Shown in pieces: positions 14,950 through 23,618 of a stretch of DNA of 54,179 nt; the first letter of the stretch is position 1; each line of letters opens with the position of its first letter. This DNA is from Clostridium peptidivorans. Lineage in GTDB: Bacteria; Bacillota; Clostridia; Clostridiales; Clostridiaceae. Location: positions 1 through 54,179 of the forward strand of contig NZ_OAOD01000021.1 in NCBI RefSeq assembly GCF_900205925.1, given 5' to 3'. Under the pieces are notes generated by a model, which saw nothing but the letters and a program-made list of their open reading frames with translations, had not been told where the DNA came from and made no database searches. The position numbers and the translations under genes were made by a program.

Positions 14950-16335
14950 ATGAATTCTCAATCACATAGCTTTTTTAGTGATCTTATCAATGATAAAAAA
15001 TTTAAAAATAATTTATTAAAACTCGCACTACCTATAACTATTCAAAACTTCCTTACTTCTTCATTAAATATGATTGATACTGTTATAATAGGTAGGCTTG
15101 GAGAAAAAGAAATTGCAGCAGTAGGCATTGCAAATCAATATTATTTTTTATTTAACCTATTGATTCTTGGGATTGTAGGAGGATGTGGAATATTTATATC
15201 TCAATTTTGGGGTAAAAGAGATATAGATCACATCAAAAAATTCTTAGGATTAGGATTTTTAGGACTTACGGTATTATCCACTATATTTACTTTAATAGCT
15301 TTAATTTTCCCAAAACAAATTGTTCTTATATTTAACAGTGATCCTATGGTTATAGAACATGGAGTTAAATTTTTAAGAATTGTAAGTTTAAGCTACATTT
15401 TTACTGCAATAAGTTTTAACTATGCTTGTGCATCTAGATGTGTAGGAAAAGCAATGGTGCCAATGATAATTAGTGCTATAGCTGTACTAATAAATGCAAT
15501 ACTAAATATCATCTTTGTATTTGGATACTTTGGCATTTCACCAATGGGAGTATCTGGTTCAGCTCTTGCTACTTTAATTGCAAGAATAATAGAAGCAACA
15601 ATAATGATTATCTATATATATAAGACTCATGGTGTACTTGCTTCAAGCCTTAAAGATATGTTTAATTTTGATTTAAAACTTGTGAAAAGCTCTTCAAAAA
15701 TAATACTTCCAGTTATATTAAATGAAGCCTGCTGGGCACTAGGTAACATTGCATATGTAGTTGCTTATGGCAAAATAGGAACTGAGGCTTTAGCTACAGT
15801 GCAAATAACCTCTAATATACAAAATCTATTTATGGTTGTAAATCTTGGAGTTGCAAATGCAGCTTCAGTTATGATAGGAAATGCCATTGGTGCCTGTGAA
15901 GAAAATAAGGGTAAACTTTATGGAAGACGCTTTGCATTTATATCAATAAGCTTAGGAATTATTATGGGTGGAATGCTTGCCATTAGCTCTCCTGCTATAA
16001 TAAATTTCTTTAAAGTATCTTCAGAAGTTAGGACAAGCGGTATTTATATATTATATATAATTTCAGCTACTATGTTTTTAAAGATGTTTAATACAGTGTT
16101 TGCAATTGGAATACTTCAAGGTGGCGGAGATTCTAAGTATTCCTTTAAACTTCAAATGGCAACCCTTTGGGGTATAGGAGTTCCTTTAGCTTTTATAGGA
16201 GCATTATTTTTAAAACTTCCAGTTCATATAGTAGTAGCCATTGTATGTATTCAAGAAGTAGTAAATATTTCTATAGCTATACCAAGGCTTTTATGTGATA
16301 AATGGGTAAGAAATGTTACCGAATGCGTTGCATAA
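14950..16335 (+). CDS. mepA-like: MATE-family multidrug/guanidinium efflux transporter
   Basis: 461 residues with 12 membrane spans. MATE signatures: PITIQNFLTSSLNMIDTVIIG at the N-terminus, GIVGGCGIFISQFWGKRD, and in the second half PVILNEACWALGNIAY. It pumps cationic compounds out of the cell using a Na+ or H+ gradient. The ATG at 14950 follows AGGAGG; an upstream in-frame ATG at 14884 has no ribosome-binding site. Regulation by the leader at 14698-14840 suggests guanidinium or a related cation as the physiological signal. A family 1 repeat begins 14 bases after the stop. Confidence 0.9.
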   Translation: MNSQSHSFFSDLINDKKFKNNLLKLALPITIQNFLTSSLNMIDTVIIGRLGEKEIAAVGIANQYYFLFNLLILGIVGGCGIFISQFWGKRDIDHIKKFLGLGFLGLTVLSTIFTLIALIFPKQIVLIFNSDPMVIEHGVKFLRIVSLSYIFTAISFNYACASRCVGKAMVPMIISAIAVLINAILNIIFVFGYFGISPMGVSGSALATLIARIIEATIMIIYIYKTHGVLASSLKDMFNFDLKLVKSSSKIILPVILNEACWALGNIAYVVAYGKIGTEALATVQITSNIQNLFMVVNLGVANAASVMIGNAIGACEENKGKLYGRRFAFISISLGIIMGGMLAISSPAIINFFKVSSEVRTSGIYILYIISATMFLKMFNTVFAIGILQGGGDSKYSFKLQMATLWGIGVPLAFIGALFLKLPVHIVVAIVCIQEVVNISIAIPRLLCDKWVRNVTECVA

Positions 16336-16348
16336 TTTAGAAAAAATG

Positions 16349-16582
16349 CGACATTTTTAATGTTGAACGGTCGTATGGAATTTGAACCTAGGAAAGCGTT
16401 CATTTCGCTAAAAACGGCTAATATTTATAAATTTGAAATATCTAAGCCTTCTAAACTCGCTGTCGCTCAGACAGTAGAACGCTCTATACGATATTTTAAA
16501 TTTATAAATAAAGCCGTTTCAAAGCTCATTCAATGCTTTCTACGGTTCAAATTCCATACTGCATTCAACATTAAAAATGTCG
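16349..16582 (+). repeat. family 1 palindromic repeat, solo copy
   Basis: 234 bp. Ends CGACATTTTTAATGTTGAAC and GTTCAACATTAAAAATGTCG-like. Inner arms AATATTTATAAATTT pair with AAATTTATAAATAAAG. The core is ACTCGCTGTCGCTCAGACAGT. It lies between converging genes and begins 14 bases after the MATE stop and ends 11 bases before the flavodiiron stop. Confidence 0.88.
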
Positions 16583-16592
16583 TAATTTCCTA

Positions 16593-17789
16593 CTAAAGCT
16601 CTTTTAATAGCTTTTCTGCAAAACTTTTTCCAAATTGTACGCACTTTCTTAGTTCCTCTTCAGTTGGCACGTACTTTATACTTAGTGGTTCCTCTAGTAC
16701 CTTTACTTTAGCTTTCTCTAAATGTTCCTTGAGTATCTTAGGTGATTCTCCACTCCAGCCATAACTTCCAAAGGAAGCCCCTACTTTATTTATGAACTTA
16801 AGTCCCATTAGTTCTTCAATATATTGGCTAAGAGAAGATAATATTCCGTTATTTATGGTAGATGAGCCAAGTAATAATCCCTTTGATTTAAAAATATCTG
16901 TAATAACATCGTTTTTATCTGCTGTTGCAGAATTATAAATTTTGTAGCTTAATCCTGATTCATCAACACCTCGTGCTATATAATCTGCCATTTTATGAGT
17001 TGCTCCATACATAGAATTATATAAAATAACTACACTTTTTTCTGAATTCCACTTTGCCCATTCATAATACTTTTGTACAATCTCCATAGAATTTTTTCTC
17101 CATATAACACCATGAGCTGGAGCTATTATATCAATAGGTAAATTCATTCCTTGTAACTCTTCTATTTTTTTAGTGACAAGCTTACTAAAAGGAGTTAGTA
17201 TATTAGCATAGTATTTTAATGACTCTTGCCAGACTTCATCTTCATCCACCATGTCATTAAATATGTCTGAAGATGCATAATGCTGCCCAAAAGCATCATT
17301 TGAAAACAGAATATTTTCCCCAGTTAAATATGTAAACATACTATCTGGCCAATGGAGCATACTTGCTTCTACAAAAGCAATATCATTTTTCCCTATATTT
17401 ATCTTATCCCCTGTACCTACAACTTTGAAATTCCAACTCTCATTTTCATGATAATACTTCTTAGTACTTTCTAGCCCTTTCTTTGATACAACAATAGTTG
17501 CATTTGGACAGTATTTCATAATATGTGGTAATGCTCCTGAATGGTCTGGCTCTGCATGATTTACTACAACGTAATCAATTGTACTAGGATCAACTACCTC
17601 TTTTACATTTTCTAAAAATTCGTCTGTAAGTTTCTCTTTCACAGTATCTATAAGTACCGTTTTTTCGTCTTTTATAATATACGAATTATATGTACTTCCT
17701 CTATGGGTTGATAATTCTCCTCCATGAAAAGCTCTTACTATCCAATCAATTCCTCCAACCCAATAAACATATTTTTTTAATTTCCTCAT
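16593..17789 (-). CDS. FprA-type flavodiiron protein (O2/NO reductase)
   Basis: 398 residues, the standard two-domain length. The N-terminal beta-lactamase-fold diiron domain has the ligand motif HAEPDHSG and further His/Asp ligands (MLHWPDSM, PAHGVIW). The C-terminal flavodoxin domain starts VVILYNSMYGATHKMADYIA for FMN binding. These cytosolic enzymes reduce O2 to water, or NO to N2O, and protect strict anaerobes. AGGAGG lies before the ATG. No rubredoxin gene is adjacent, so the electron donor is encoded elsewhere; the flavoprotein at 10384 is a conceivable but unproven donor. Confidence 0.92.
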   Translation of the reverse strand: MRKLKKYVYWVGGIDWIVRAFHGGELSTHRGSTYNSYIIKDEKTVLIDTVKEKLTDEFLENVKEVVDPSTIDYVVVNHAEPDHSGALPHIMKYCPNATIVVSKKGLESTKKYYHENESWNFKVVGTGDKINIGKNDIAFVEASMLHWPDSMFTYLTGENILFSNDAFGQHYASSDIFNDMVDEDEVWQESLKYYANILTPFSKLVTKKIEELQGMNLPIDIIAPAHGVIWRKNSMEIVQKYYEWAKWNSEKSVVILYNSMYGATHKMADYIARGVDESGLSYKIYNSATADKNDVITDIFKSKGLLLGSSTINNGILSSLSQYIEELMGLKFINKVGASFGSYGWSGESPKILKEHLEKAKVKVLEEPLSIKYVPTEEELRKCVQFGKSFAEKLLKEL

Positions 17790-17808
17790 GAAAAAGCCTC
17801 CTATTTAA

Positions 17809-17927
17809 CTATTTTTCAAATTCTCTTGCAAGGTCCTTTAGATGCTCTCCTGTTAATCTATATACAGTCCATTCATCCATTGCAACTGCACTCATATGCT
17901 TATAGAACTTAATTGATGGATTTATAT
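17809..17927 (-). pseudogene. 3' remnant of a GNAT acetyltransferase gene
   Basis: About 38 codons open on the minus strand and read NPSIKFYKHM, AVAMDEWTVYRLTG, then LKDLAREFEK and a stop. This is the C-terminal end of a GNAT-family N-acetyltransferase (the NPSIKFYEKMGA and MDEWTVYRL blocks). Everything upstream is missing and is replaced by the PIN gene, whose stop lies at 17928-17930. Confidence 0.75.
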
Positions 17928-18413
17928 TTATAATTTTTCTATATTGTAATACGCCCTTAACTCCTCAATAAATTCATAAAAACTTAATACACTATCATTT
18001 CCTAATATAATTTTAGCACTACGTTGTATTTTTTTATCATCAGTAACTAAAGTGTATTCCTTATTATTACAAATACAAATAAGTTCGTAATCATTTTTAG
18101 AGAGCTTATTTTCATTTATATAATATATGTTTTTTTTATAATCATATCTAATGTCTACATTGGAGCTTAAATTTTCTTTTATACTACAACTGTTTGATTC
18201 TATTATGTGATCTAGTAATTTTAAAAACTTATTTGTAAGTACAGGTACTCCATTAAATTCTTTAAATTCCTTAGTAGACAGCTCACCTGCTATATGCTTA
18301 GAAATTTTAAAATCAACACCTTCTGCATCTTCTATTGCCTTTATTATATAAGAACATTCATTCCAAATTTTTATAATTATATTTGCATCTAATAAATATT
18401 TTTTATTTTCCAT
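17928..18413 (-). CDS. PIN-domain nuclease-like protein
   Basis: 161 residues. The PIN core acidic positions are visible: Asp in KYLLDANIIIKIW near the N-terminus, Glu in HIAGELST, Asp in SKNDYELICI, and Asp-Asp in YTLVTDDKKI. PIN proteins are Mg-dependent RNases, often toxins of VapBC-type pairs. No antitoxin gene lies on either side: a family 1 repeat begins 30 bases upstream and a broken acetyltransferase lies immediately downstream. It is therefore an orphan, either a toxin relic or a solitary regulatory nuclease. A GGGAG site supports the start. Confidence 0.75.
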   Translation of the reverse strand: MENKKYLLDANIIIKIWNECSYIIKAIEDAEGVDFKISKHIAGELSTKEFKEFNGVPVLTNKFLKLLDHIIESNSCSIKENLSSNVDIRYDYKKNIYYINENKLSKNDYELICICNNKEYTLVTDDKKIQRSAKIILGNDSVLSFYEFIEELRAYYNIEKL

Positions 18414-18443
18414 GTTATTGTCTCCCTTTAGAAAAAATGCTCC

Positions 18444-18679
18444 ATTTTAGGATAATGTTGAACCTCCAGTATGGGATTTGAATTTAGGAAAGCGTTCACT
18501 GCGCAAACAAGCTCTAATATTTCTGCCTTTTAAAACACCTAAACTTTCTAAACTCGCTATCGCTCAAACAGTAGAAAGTTCTTAACGGTGCTTTAAGGCA
18601 GAAATAAAGAGCTTCTAATGCTTGTTCAATGCTTTCTACAATGCAAATCTCATACTTATGTTCACCATTAAAAATATCA
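18444..18679 (+). repeat. family 1 repeat, left member of pair 1
   Basis: About 236 bp with a degenerate left end (ATAATGTTGAAC) and right end TTCACCATTAAAAATATC. Core ACTCGCTATCGCTCAAACAGT. Faces the copy at 18961. Confidence 0.8.
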
Positions 18680-18960
18680 CTCAGACTTACTGACCGAAGG
18701 AAGGAATTTGGATTTGTCCAAAGTTCCCTTTAAATATATACTTATCAAAGGGTTGGCAAGCCCGCAGACCGATAGGTCGCAAAATATTAATCATTCTATT
18801 TTTTATCAAAAATCTTTTATTGTATTACCATATCTTTAATCTGTAAATTAAATTTCCTCATTTATTTCGTATAAGTTCTTGTAAACTCCTAGGGCTATCG
18901 CCCTAAAATATTTTTAGAAATTCAGTTAGCTGAATTTCTTCCTTCAGCAGTTCACATGAA
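18680..18960 (-). repeat. middle segment of composite repeat, pair 1
   Basis: 281 bp between two facing family 1 copies. It is bounded by its own inverted repeat (CTGACCGAAGGAAGGAATTT at the left, AATTTCTTCCTTCAGCAG at the right). Inside are the hairpin GGGCTATCGCCC and the stretch CGCAGACCGATAGGTCGC, both found again at 35068 and 44769 in the reverse orientation. No ORF. Confidence 0.75.
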
Positions 18961-19192
18961 GACATTTTTAAAGTTGACGGAGTATAGAATTTTCATCGTA
19001 GAAGGCATTGAATGAGCTTTAAAGCGGCTTTATTTATAAATTTAAAATTTCGTTAAGAACCTCCTACTGTCTGAGCGACAGCGAGTTTAGGAGGTTTAGA
19101 AATTTTAAATTTATAGATATTAGCCGATTTTAGCGAAATGAACGCCTTCCTAGATGAAAATTCTATACTACTAGTCAACTTTAAAAATGTCG
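18961..19192 (-). repeat. family 1 repeat, right member of pair 1
   Basis: Reverse orientation copy. Its ends read GACATTTTTAAAGTTGAC and GTCAACTTTAAAAATGTC: they differ from the family consensus but match each other perfectly. Confidence 0.85.
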
Positions 19193-19247
19193 TAATATCC
19201 TTTTATTAGTTTTTCCCATAAAAATATTAAAATATCCTAAAATCAAG

Positions 19248-19301
19248 TTAATCCCTAATCGTTATTTAATGATACACTCACTTTTAACAATTAGGGATTA
19301 A
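19248..19301. terminator. inverted repeat, probable terminator of the HD-GYP gene
   Basis: TTAATCCCTAAT at 19248-19259 pairs with ATTAGGGATTAA at 19290-19301, just past the stop of the minus-strand gene. The same CTAATCCCTAAT word is used in the terminator at 26541. Confidence 0.6.
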
Positions 19302-19314
19302 TAACTAGTAATTT

Positions 19315-20220
19315 TTAAATTTTTTCTTCTTTCATCAATATTTGTTCAAATATATCTACAATTTTTTCATCATAATGAATACCTTTTAATCTTTTAAGCT
19401 CATCCATTGCAATTATTGGAGATAATGCTTTTCTATAAGGTCTATCGCTGGTCATGGCATCATAGGTATCCACTACAGCTATAATTTTTGCTTCAATACA
19501 AATTTCATCTTCCTTTAATCCATGAGGATATCCAGAACCATCTAACCTTTCATGATGTTGACGTATTATTTCTCCAACTTCTTGAATACAAGAGTTTTTC
19601 ATTAAATCGTAGCCATCCTCTGGATGCTTTTTTATATAATCAAATTCCTCTTTTGTTAAACGGCCTGGCTTATTTAAGACTTCAATAGGTACATTAATTT
19701 TCCCAATATCATGAAATAATGATGCATATAGCAAATTATAAAGAGTCTTATTATGTAATTTTAATTCTTTAGCTATTCTAATAGAATAATCCTGTAATCT
19801 TAAATTATGTTCTTGGGTATACATATCCTTTTCCGAAACTTTTTCCACTATAACATTTAATTCACTAATTTCATTACTTAAATAATGAAATTGAAGTTGA
19901 GAACTAACACATAAAAGTGTAGTGTTAGCTTCTGCTTTAAAATATATAGACTCTTTAAGTCCTTTTACATTGAAATATTCATTTTCATTTACAAATATAT
20001 GTTTTGAATTTATTGTAGTGCTAAGCATTCCATCTACTACATAAAAAAATTCCATTAGCGATTCACTTTCACCTGGGAAAAGTATGAATTTAGTATCTGC
20101 CTGTATTTTGTGAATCATCACTTCTGTTTCATCTCCAGTAGCAACCAGTGATACTTCCTGTGATTTTTTACTTATCTTTTCAATATAAGGATCATCCTTT
20201 GAAAAAATTATTTCATTCAT
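19315..20220 (-). CDS. HD-GYP protein, probable c-di-GMP phosphodiesterase with cupin-like sensor
   Basis: 301 residues. The N-terminal half (about 1-115) has a cupin-like beta-rich pattern (HKIQADTKFILFPGESE, FYVVDGMLSTTI) suited to ligand sensing. The C-terminal half is a complete HD-GYP domain: YASLFHDIGKINVP (HD), the KKHPEDGYDLM helix, IRQHHERLDGSGYPHGL (the GYP signature), and VVDTYDAMTSDRPYR. It should hydrolyse cyclic di-GMP in the cytosol under control of the sensor. A GGEF-EAL enzyme is encoded at 46128, so the window holds both synthesis and breakdown of this messenger. Confidence 0.88.
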   Translation of the reverse strand: MNEIIFSKDDPYIEKISKKSQEVSLVATGDETEVMIHKIQADTKFILFPGESESLMEFFYVVDGMLSTTINSKHIFVNENEYFNVKGLKESIYFKAEANTTLLCVSSQLQFHYLSNEISELNVIVEKVSEKDMYTQEHNLRLQDYSIRIAKELKLHNKTLYNLLYASLFHDIGKINVPIEVLNKPGRLTKEEFDYIKKHPEDGYDLMKNSCIQEVGEIIRQHHERLDGSGYPHGLKEDEICIEAKIIAVVDTYDAMTSDRPYRKALSPIIAMDELKRLKGIHYDEKIVDIFEQILMKEEKI

Positions 20221-20259
20221 TATGTTCCTCCTAGAAAGTCAGACTGTAATTAACTTAAA

Positions 20260-20604
20260 TTAATCTCCTAGCGTTCTTATAGGATCAATTAAATAAACTT
20301 TATCTCCTATGGTAACTTCAATATATTCCTTTTCAATTTTAATGTCTTCTTTTGCAGCTTTTTTTATCAATACTTCAACCCTTTTATCGGTCTTTTTTAT
20401 TAGATCTTCAGCTATCTTTTCTGGGTCCTTATTCTCCTTATATGACTTTGAAACTGCTTTATCAATCATATTATAAATTTGTTCATTAGTTTTGTTTACA
20501 TCATCTAATATTTTACCATTATCCACTCCCGCAGCTTGTACAGGTGTGCATAAAAGTCCAAAAACCAATGTAGCTACTGACATTCCCTTAAAAAACTTTC
20601 TCAT
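20260..20604 (-). CDS. small secreted protein of unknown function
   Basis: 114 residues from the ATG at 20604; the upstream ATG at 20619 overlaps the GGAGGGG ribosome-binding site. A Sec signal peptide is clear (MRKFFKGMSVATLVFGLLCTPVQAAG, cleavage near residue 23). The mature part is lysine/glutamate-rich and helical, ending with a short beta-type segment (YIEVTIGDKVYLIDPI). No family recognised. It lies 40 bases upstream of the HD-GYP gene on the same strand, so the two may be co-transcribed. Confidence 0.75.
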   Translation of the reverse strand: MRKFFKGMSVATLVFGLLCTPVQAAGVDNGKILDDVNKTNEQIYNMIDKAVSKSYKENKDPEKIAEDLIKKTDKRVEVLIKKAAKEDIKIEKEYIEVTIGDKVYLIDPIRTLGD

Positions 20605-20754
20605 TATGTTCCCCTCCATTTTTTTATAAGCTTTATTTCTAAACTTATAAATCAGTGTTAAAATTCAAACCCCACTTATACAATCTAACTTTCTAAGAAT
20701 TACCAAAACCTTTCATATTTATTATATAAGCCTTGGAAAGAAAATTCAATAAAT

Positions 20755-21669
20755 TTATATTTCGTGGCTTATATTCTTATAAACCTTTCCCATATAGTCT
20801 TCTACTATCACTTCTATTTTTTCTCTACTATTTTCATTAGAATCAGTGTCATATTCAATGTTATCTTCATAATGTATTTCTTCTATTTTGAAATCCTTTG
20901 TCATTCCAAATGGTTTAACATAAGAAGCATTTTTATCCTTTAAAACTCCATTTTCTAATATCTTAATTTCACTTTTTAAATTACTATTACTATAAACTTT
21001 TACGGTTATATTTTTCATTTTAAGCATATTTTCATTAATTTTTGTACTATCGTTCTCAAATTTTAAATCATATTTATTCAAAATATTTATAGCAAATTTT
21101 AAATTTGCATGTCCCTTTGAAGATGTCTTTGTATTAGGCATGAGATTAATATTAATTCTTTTATTGAATTTATCTAAAAATGGAATATCCATAAGTTTTT
21201 CACTAATTGTATTTTTATCACTTTTTGCAATTACTTTAAACTGATAATTATTTTGATATGGAATACTTAATGTACATCCATAATTTAAATTTTGTAAATC
21301 CTGAACTTTAACCTCATTCCACTTAGCTACATTTTGGGTTCCTTCTTCTACTGCTCCATAAAGTAGATAAACATTGTACTCATTACTAAGTTCCCGCAAA
21401 CTCCATTTAAAATCAAGCTTTACTTCTTTTAGATCCTTACTTAAGCTAAGCACCTCATGCTCTACATTATATACAAACTTTTTTTCTTCATAAAACTCAT
21501 TAAGTGTTTTTGAAACATTAGAACTAATATTATTTATTTTATTATCCAAATGTGATGTAGTATTTTTTACCGAGTTAACTTCATCTTTAATGCAAGATAT
21601 ATCAAAAAATAATTTTATATTTAATATGAAAATCAATATTATGATACCGTATAATATTCTTTTTTTCAT
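20755..21669 (-). CDS. membrane-anchored protein of unknown function
   Basis: 304 residues. One N-terminal transmembrane segment (about 4-22) is followed by a probable short coiled coil (about 25-70), then a beta-rich extracellular part with an FKWSLRELSNEYNVYLLYG stretch that resembles a fibronectin-III-like fold and a second lysine-rich beta region. I do not recognise a family. The topology puts most of the protein outside the cell. Ribosome-binding site GGGAG before the ATG. Confidence 0.7.
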   Translation of the reverse strand: MKKRILYGIIILIFILNIKLFFDISCIKDEVNSVKNTTSHLDNKINNISSNVSKTLNEFYEEKKFVYNVEHEVLSLSKDLKEVKLDFKWSLRELSNEYNVYLLYGAVEEGTQNVAKWNEVKVQDLQNLNYGCTLSIPYQNNYQFKVIAKSDKNTISEKLMDIPFLDKFNKRININLMPNTKTSSKGHANLKFAINILNKYDLKFENDSTKINENMLKMKNITVKVYSNSNLKSEIKILENGVLKDKNASYVKPFGMTKDFKIEEIHYEDNIEYDTDSNENSREKIEVIVEDYMGKVYKNISHEI

Positions 21670-21848
21670 TTATACATCTCCCTTTATTCAAATTTACATT
21701 TTATTTAATTAAAATAGATCTTAATTAGAATCTAACTACTGGTGATTACATAATGAAACTATGCTATAATTACCTATAGTTGCTCATTAATCATAGGGTT
21801 TCTAGTATTTAGTACTTGATTTCTATTTTAAAAAAGGTGGACTAGCTT

Positions 21849-22088
21849 ATGTGTTATGTTTATATGTTAGAGTGTTCTGATAAAACTTTATATACTGGTT
21901 GGACGAATAATTTACATAAAAGAATAGAAGCCCATTCTAAAGGTAAAGGTGCAAAATATACCCGATGTAGGCTTCCTGTAAAACTTGTATATTTTGAAGA
22001 GCATGATGATAAAGTTTCCGCCCAAAAGAGAGAATATGCCATAAAACAATTGTCTAGAATTCAAAAATTAGACTTAATAAATAAATAA
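21849..22088 (+). CDS. GIY-YIG endonuclease-domain protein, UPF0213 type
   Basis: 79 residues, the whole GIY-YIG core: CYVYMLECSDKTLYTGWTNN (the Y-x10-Y-x-G signature), KRIEAHSKGKGAKYTRCRLP with the catalytic-type Arg, and a C-terminal AQKREYAIKQLSR with the metal-binding Glu. Small stand-alone YhbQ/YazA-type proteins of this kind are linked to DNA repair, but their substrate is not settled. Monocistronic; AGGTGG site upstream and terminator at 22106. Confidence 0.9.
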   Translation: MCYVYMLECSDKTLYTGWTNNLHKRIEAHSKGKGAKYTRCRLPVKLVYFEEHDDKVSAQKREYAIKQLSRIQKLDLINK

Positions 22089-22105
22089 TATTTCAATTAC
22101 TTTAC

Positions 22106-22137
22106 ATGAAATTCCTTAAAAGGTTTCATTATTTTTT
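22106..22137 (+). terminator. intrinsic terminator of the GIY-YIG gene
   Basis: ATGAAA...CCTTAAAAGG...TTTCAT hairpin followed by TATTTTTTATTTT; it runs up to the stop of the converging tag gene. Confidence 0.8.
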
Positions 22138-22714
22138 ATTTTAGATTTTTAGTTTTCAATTCCGCATGCCTAAAACATTCCACTACATGATCATTAATTA
22201 TTCCCATAGCTTGTAAATATGAATATACTATAGTTGGGCCCAAAAACTTAAATCCTCTCTTTTTTAAATCCTTACTTATAACTTCGGATAATTGAGTTTT
22301 AGATGGAATATAAGATTCGCTTTTCCAAGAGTTAATTACAGGTTTATTGTCAACAAAACCCCAAATATATTTACTAAAATTTCCAAATTCTTTTTGAACT
22401 TCAATAAATTTTTGAGCATTATTTATAGAAGCTCTAATCTTTTTTTCATTTCTTATTATCCCATCATATTGTAATAGTTCTTGAATTTTTTCTTCATCAA
22501 AATTAGCTACTGAGCGAATGTTAAAATTATCGTATACCTTTCTATAATTTTCTCTTTTTCTTAAAATTGTAATCCAACTTAAACCTGCCTGTGCAGATTC
22601 TAACACTAAAAATTCAAAGTGCTTGTTATCATTAAATTCAGGAACTCCCCATTCTTCGTCATGATATTTTATATAAAGTTCATCCTCTCCGCACCATGAG
22701 CATCTCTTTTTCAT
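22136..22714 (-). CDS. tag: DNA-3-methyladenine glycosylase I
   Basis: 192 residues, full length. The zinc-binding N-terminus CSWCG, the conserved YHDEEWGVP, the LESAQAGLSWITILRKRENY helix (with the catalytic-type Glu), a conserved NNAQKF, and C-terminal FLGPTIVYSYLQAMGIINDH are all present. The enzyme removes 3-methyladenine from DNA in base-excision repair. Monocistronic, with a GGAGGTGA site before the ATG. Confidence 0.95.
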   Translation of the reverse strand: MKKRCSWCGEDELYIKYHDEEWGVPEFNDNKHFEFLVLESAQAGLSWITILRKRENYRKVYDNFNIRSVANFDEEKIQELLQYDGIIRNEKKIRASINNAQKFIEVQKEFGNFSKYIWGFVDNKPVINSWKSESYIPSKTQLSEVISKDLKKRGFKFLGPTIVYSYLQAMGIINDHVVECFRHAELKTKNLK

Positions 22715-22890
22715 AACTCTTCACCTCCAATGAATATTATATTTTTCTTCTTATTTTTTCTTTATAGTCTGATATTAAATTCAAATTTACAATTTTTTAA
22801 TAATAACATCAAATATTGATAACTTATCAATAACTTTCAACTAATACTTTTATTAATACTTTCCATACTATATGTAGAAGCATAATTAAT

Positions 22891-22956
22891 GAAATATCTC
22901 AATAAATTGAGATGTGCTGATTTATAATGAAATTATAAATTTCTATAAATCATGCA
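22891..22956 (+). repeat. family 2 double-hairpin repeat, tandem copy 1
   Basis: ATATCTCAATAAATTGAGATGTG hairpin region followed by TGATTTATAATGAAATTATAAATTTCTATAAATCA, ending CATGCA. Directly followed by copy 2. Confidence 0.8.
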
Positions 22957-22958
22957 TG

Positions 22959-23024
22959 AAACACCTAAATAAATCGAGATGTGCTGATTTATAATGAAAT
23001 TATAAATTTCCATAAATCATGCAT
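22959..23024 (+). repeat. family 2 double-hairpin repeat, tandem copy 2
   Basis: Nearly identical to copy 1 and ending CATGC. The rest of the 22715-23052 interval is AT-rich and holds no other feature. An apparent ORF start at 22981 lies inside this repeat and is not the start of the next gene. Confidence 0.8.
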
Positions 23025-23052
23025 GCTTCTTATAGTAATGGAGATGTTGCTT

Positions 23053-23604
23053 ATGTATATACTCTCAAGTTTGATACTTGTATTTTTGTTTTTAGCTTTA
23101 ATACTTGTAGTATTATTAATTACAATACCTATAAAAATTGCATTTGCATTTAACTCTCAGGAATTTACAAATGTTAATTTAATTGCAACATGGTTAAAAC
23201 CTTTATTTAAAATAGTTATAGTTAAAACCGATGAAAAAATGTTTTACACACTGTATTTATTTAATAAAAAAGTTTTAACTAACAATCTTACAAGTAAAAC
23301 ATTAGCTAAGGACTATGTTAAAAAAATACAGCTTACACGTAATTTAAAACCTCATTTCATTGATATCAAAGCTTCTTATGGTTTTGAGGATCCTTCTGTC
23401 ACTGGAATGGTTTGTGGTGTTATTAACTTAGCATCAGATTATCTTGGTGTAAATGTTTTATACAACAATCCTGATTTTAATATGGATTATAACTATTTTA
23501 ATATAAGTGGTACAGCTGAGCTGAATACAATTTCAATAATAGCTATGCTTCTCAAGTTAACAAAATCAAATTTAGCAATGCAGCCTTTGCATGCTATTAA
23601 ATAA
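23053..23604 (+). CDS. DUF2953-domain membrane protein
   Basis: About 183 residues from the ATG at 23053, which lies 9 nt after GGAG. Starts upstream would begin in repeat DNA or lack a ribosome-binding site. One long N-terminal transmembrane span (MYILSSLILVFLFLALILVVLLIT) precedes a DUF2953-type region (LIATWLKPLFKIVI, FYTLYLFNKKVL). The family usually sits before ytfJ in spore-formers, as here (14-base gap), and is thought to act with it in the sporulating cell or spore; the activity is unknown. Confidence 0.75.
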   Translation: MYILSSLILVFLFLALILVVLLITIPIKIAFAFNSQEFTNVNLIATWLKPLFKIVIVKTDEKMFYTLYLFNKKVLTNNLTSKTLAKDYVKKIQLTRNLKPHFIDIKASYGFEDPSVTGMVCGVINLASDYLGVNVLYNNPDFNMDYNYFNISGTAELNTISIIAMLLKLTKSNLAMQPLHAIK

Positions 23605-23618
23605 GGGAGGATTTTACT

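Noticed and set aside
16360..16596. 78-codon plus-strand ORF
   Set aside because: It is a translation of a family 1 repeat. The same peptide (KPSKLAxAQTVE) arises at 45061-45288 only because the DNA is repeated; no ribosome-binding site.
22981..23052. N-terminal extension of the DUF2953 protein
   Set aside because: These codons are encoded by a family 2 repeat; the ATG at 23053 has the ribosome-binding site and starts the membrane span.
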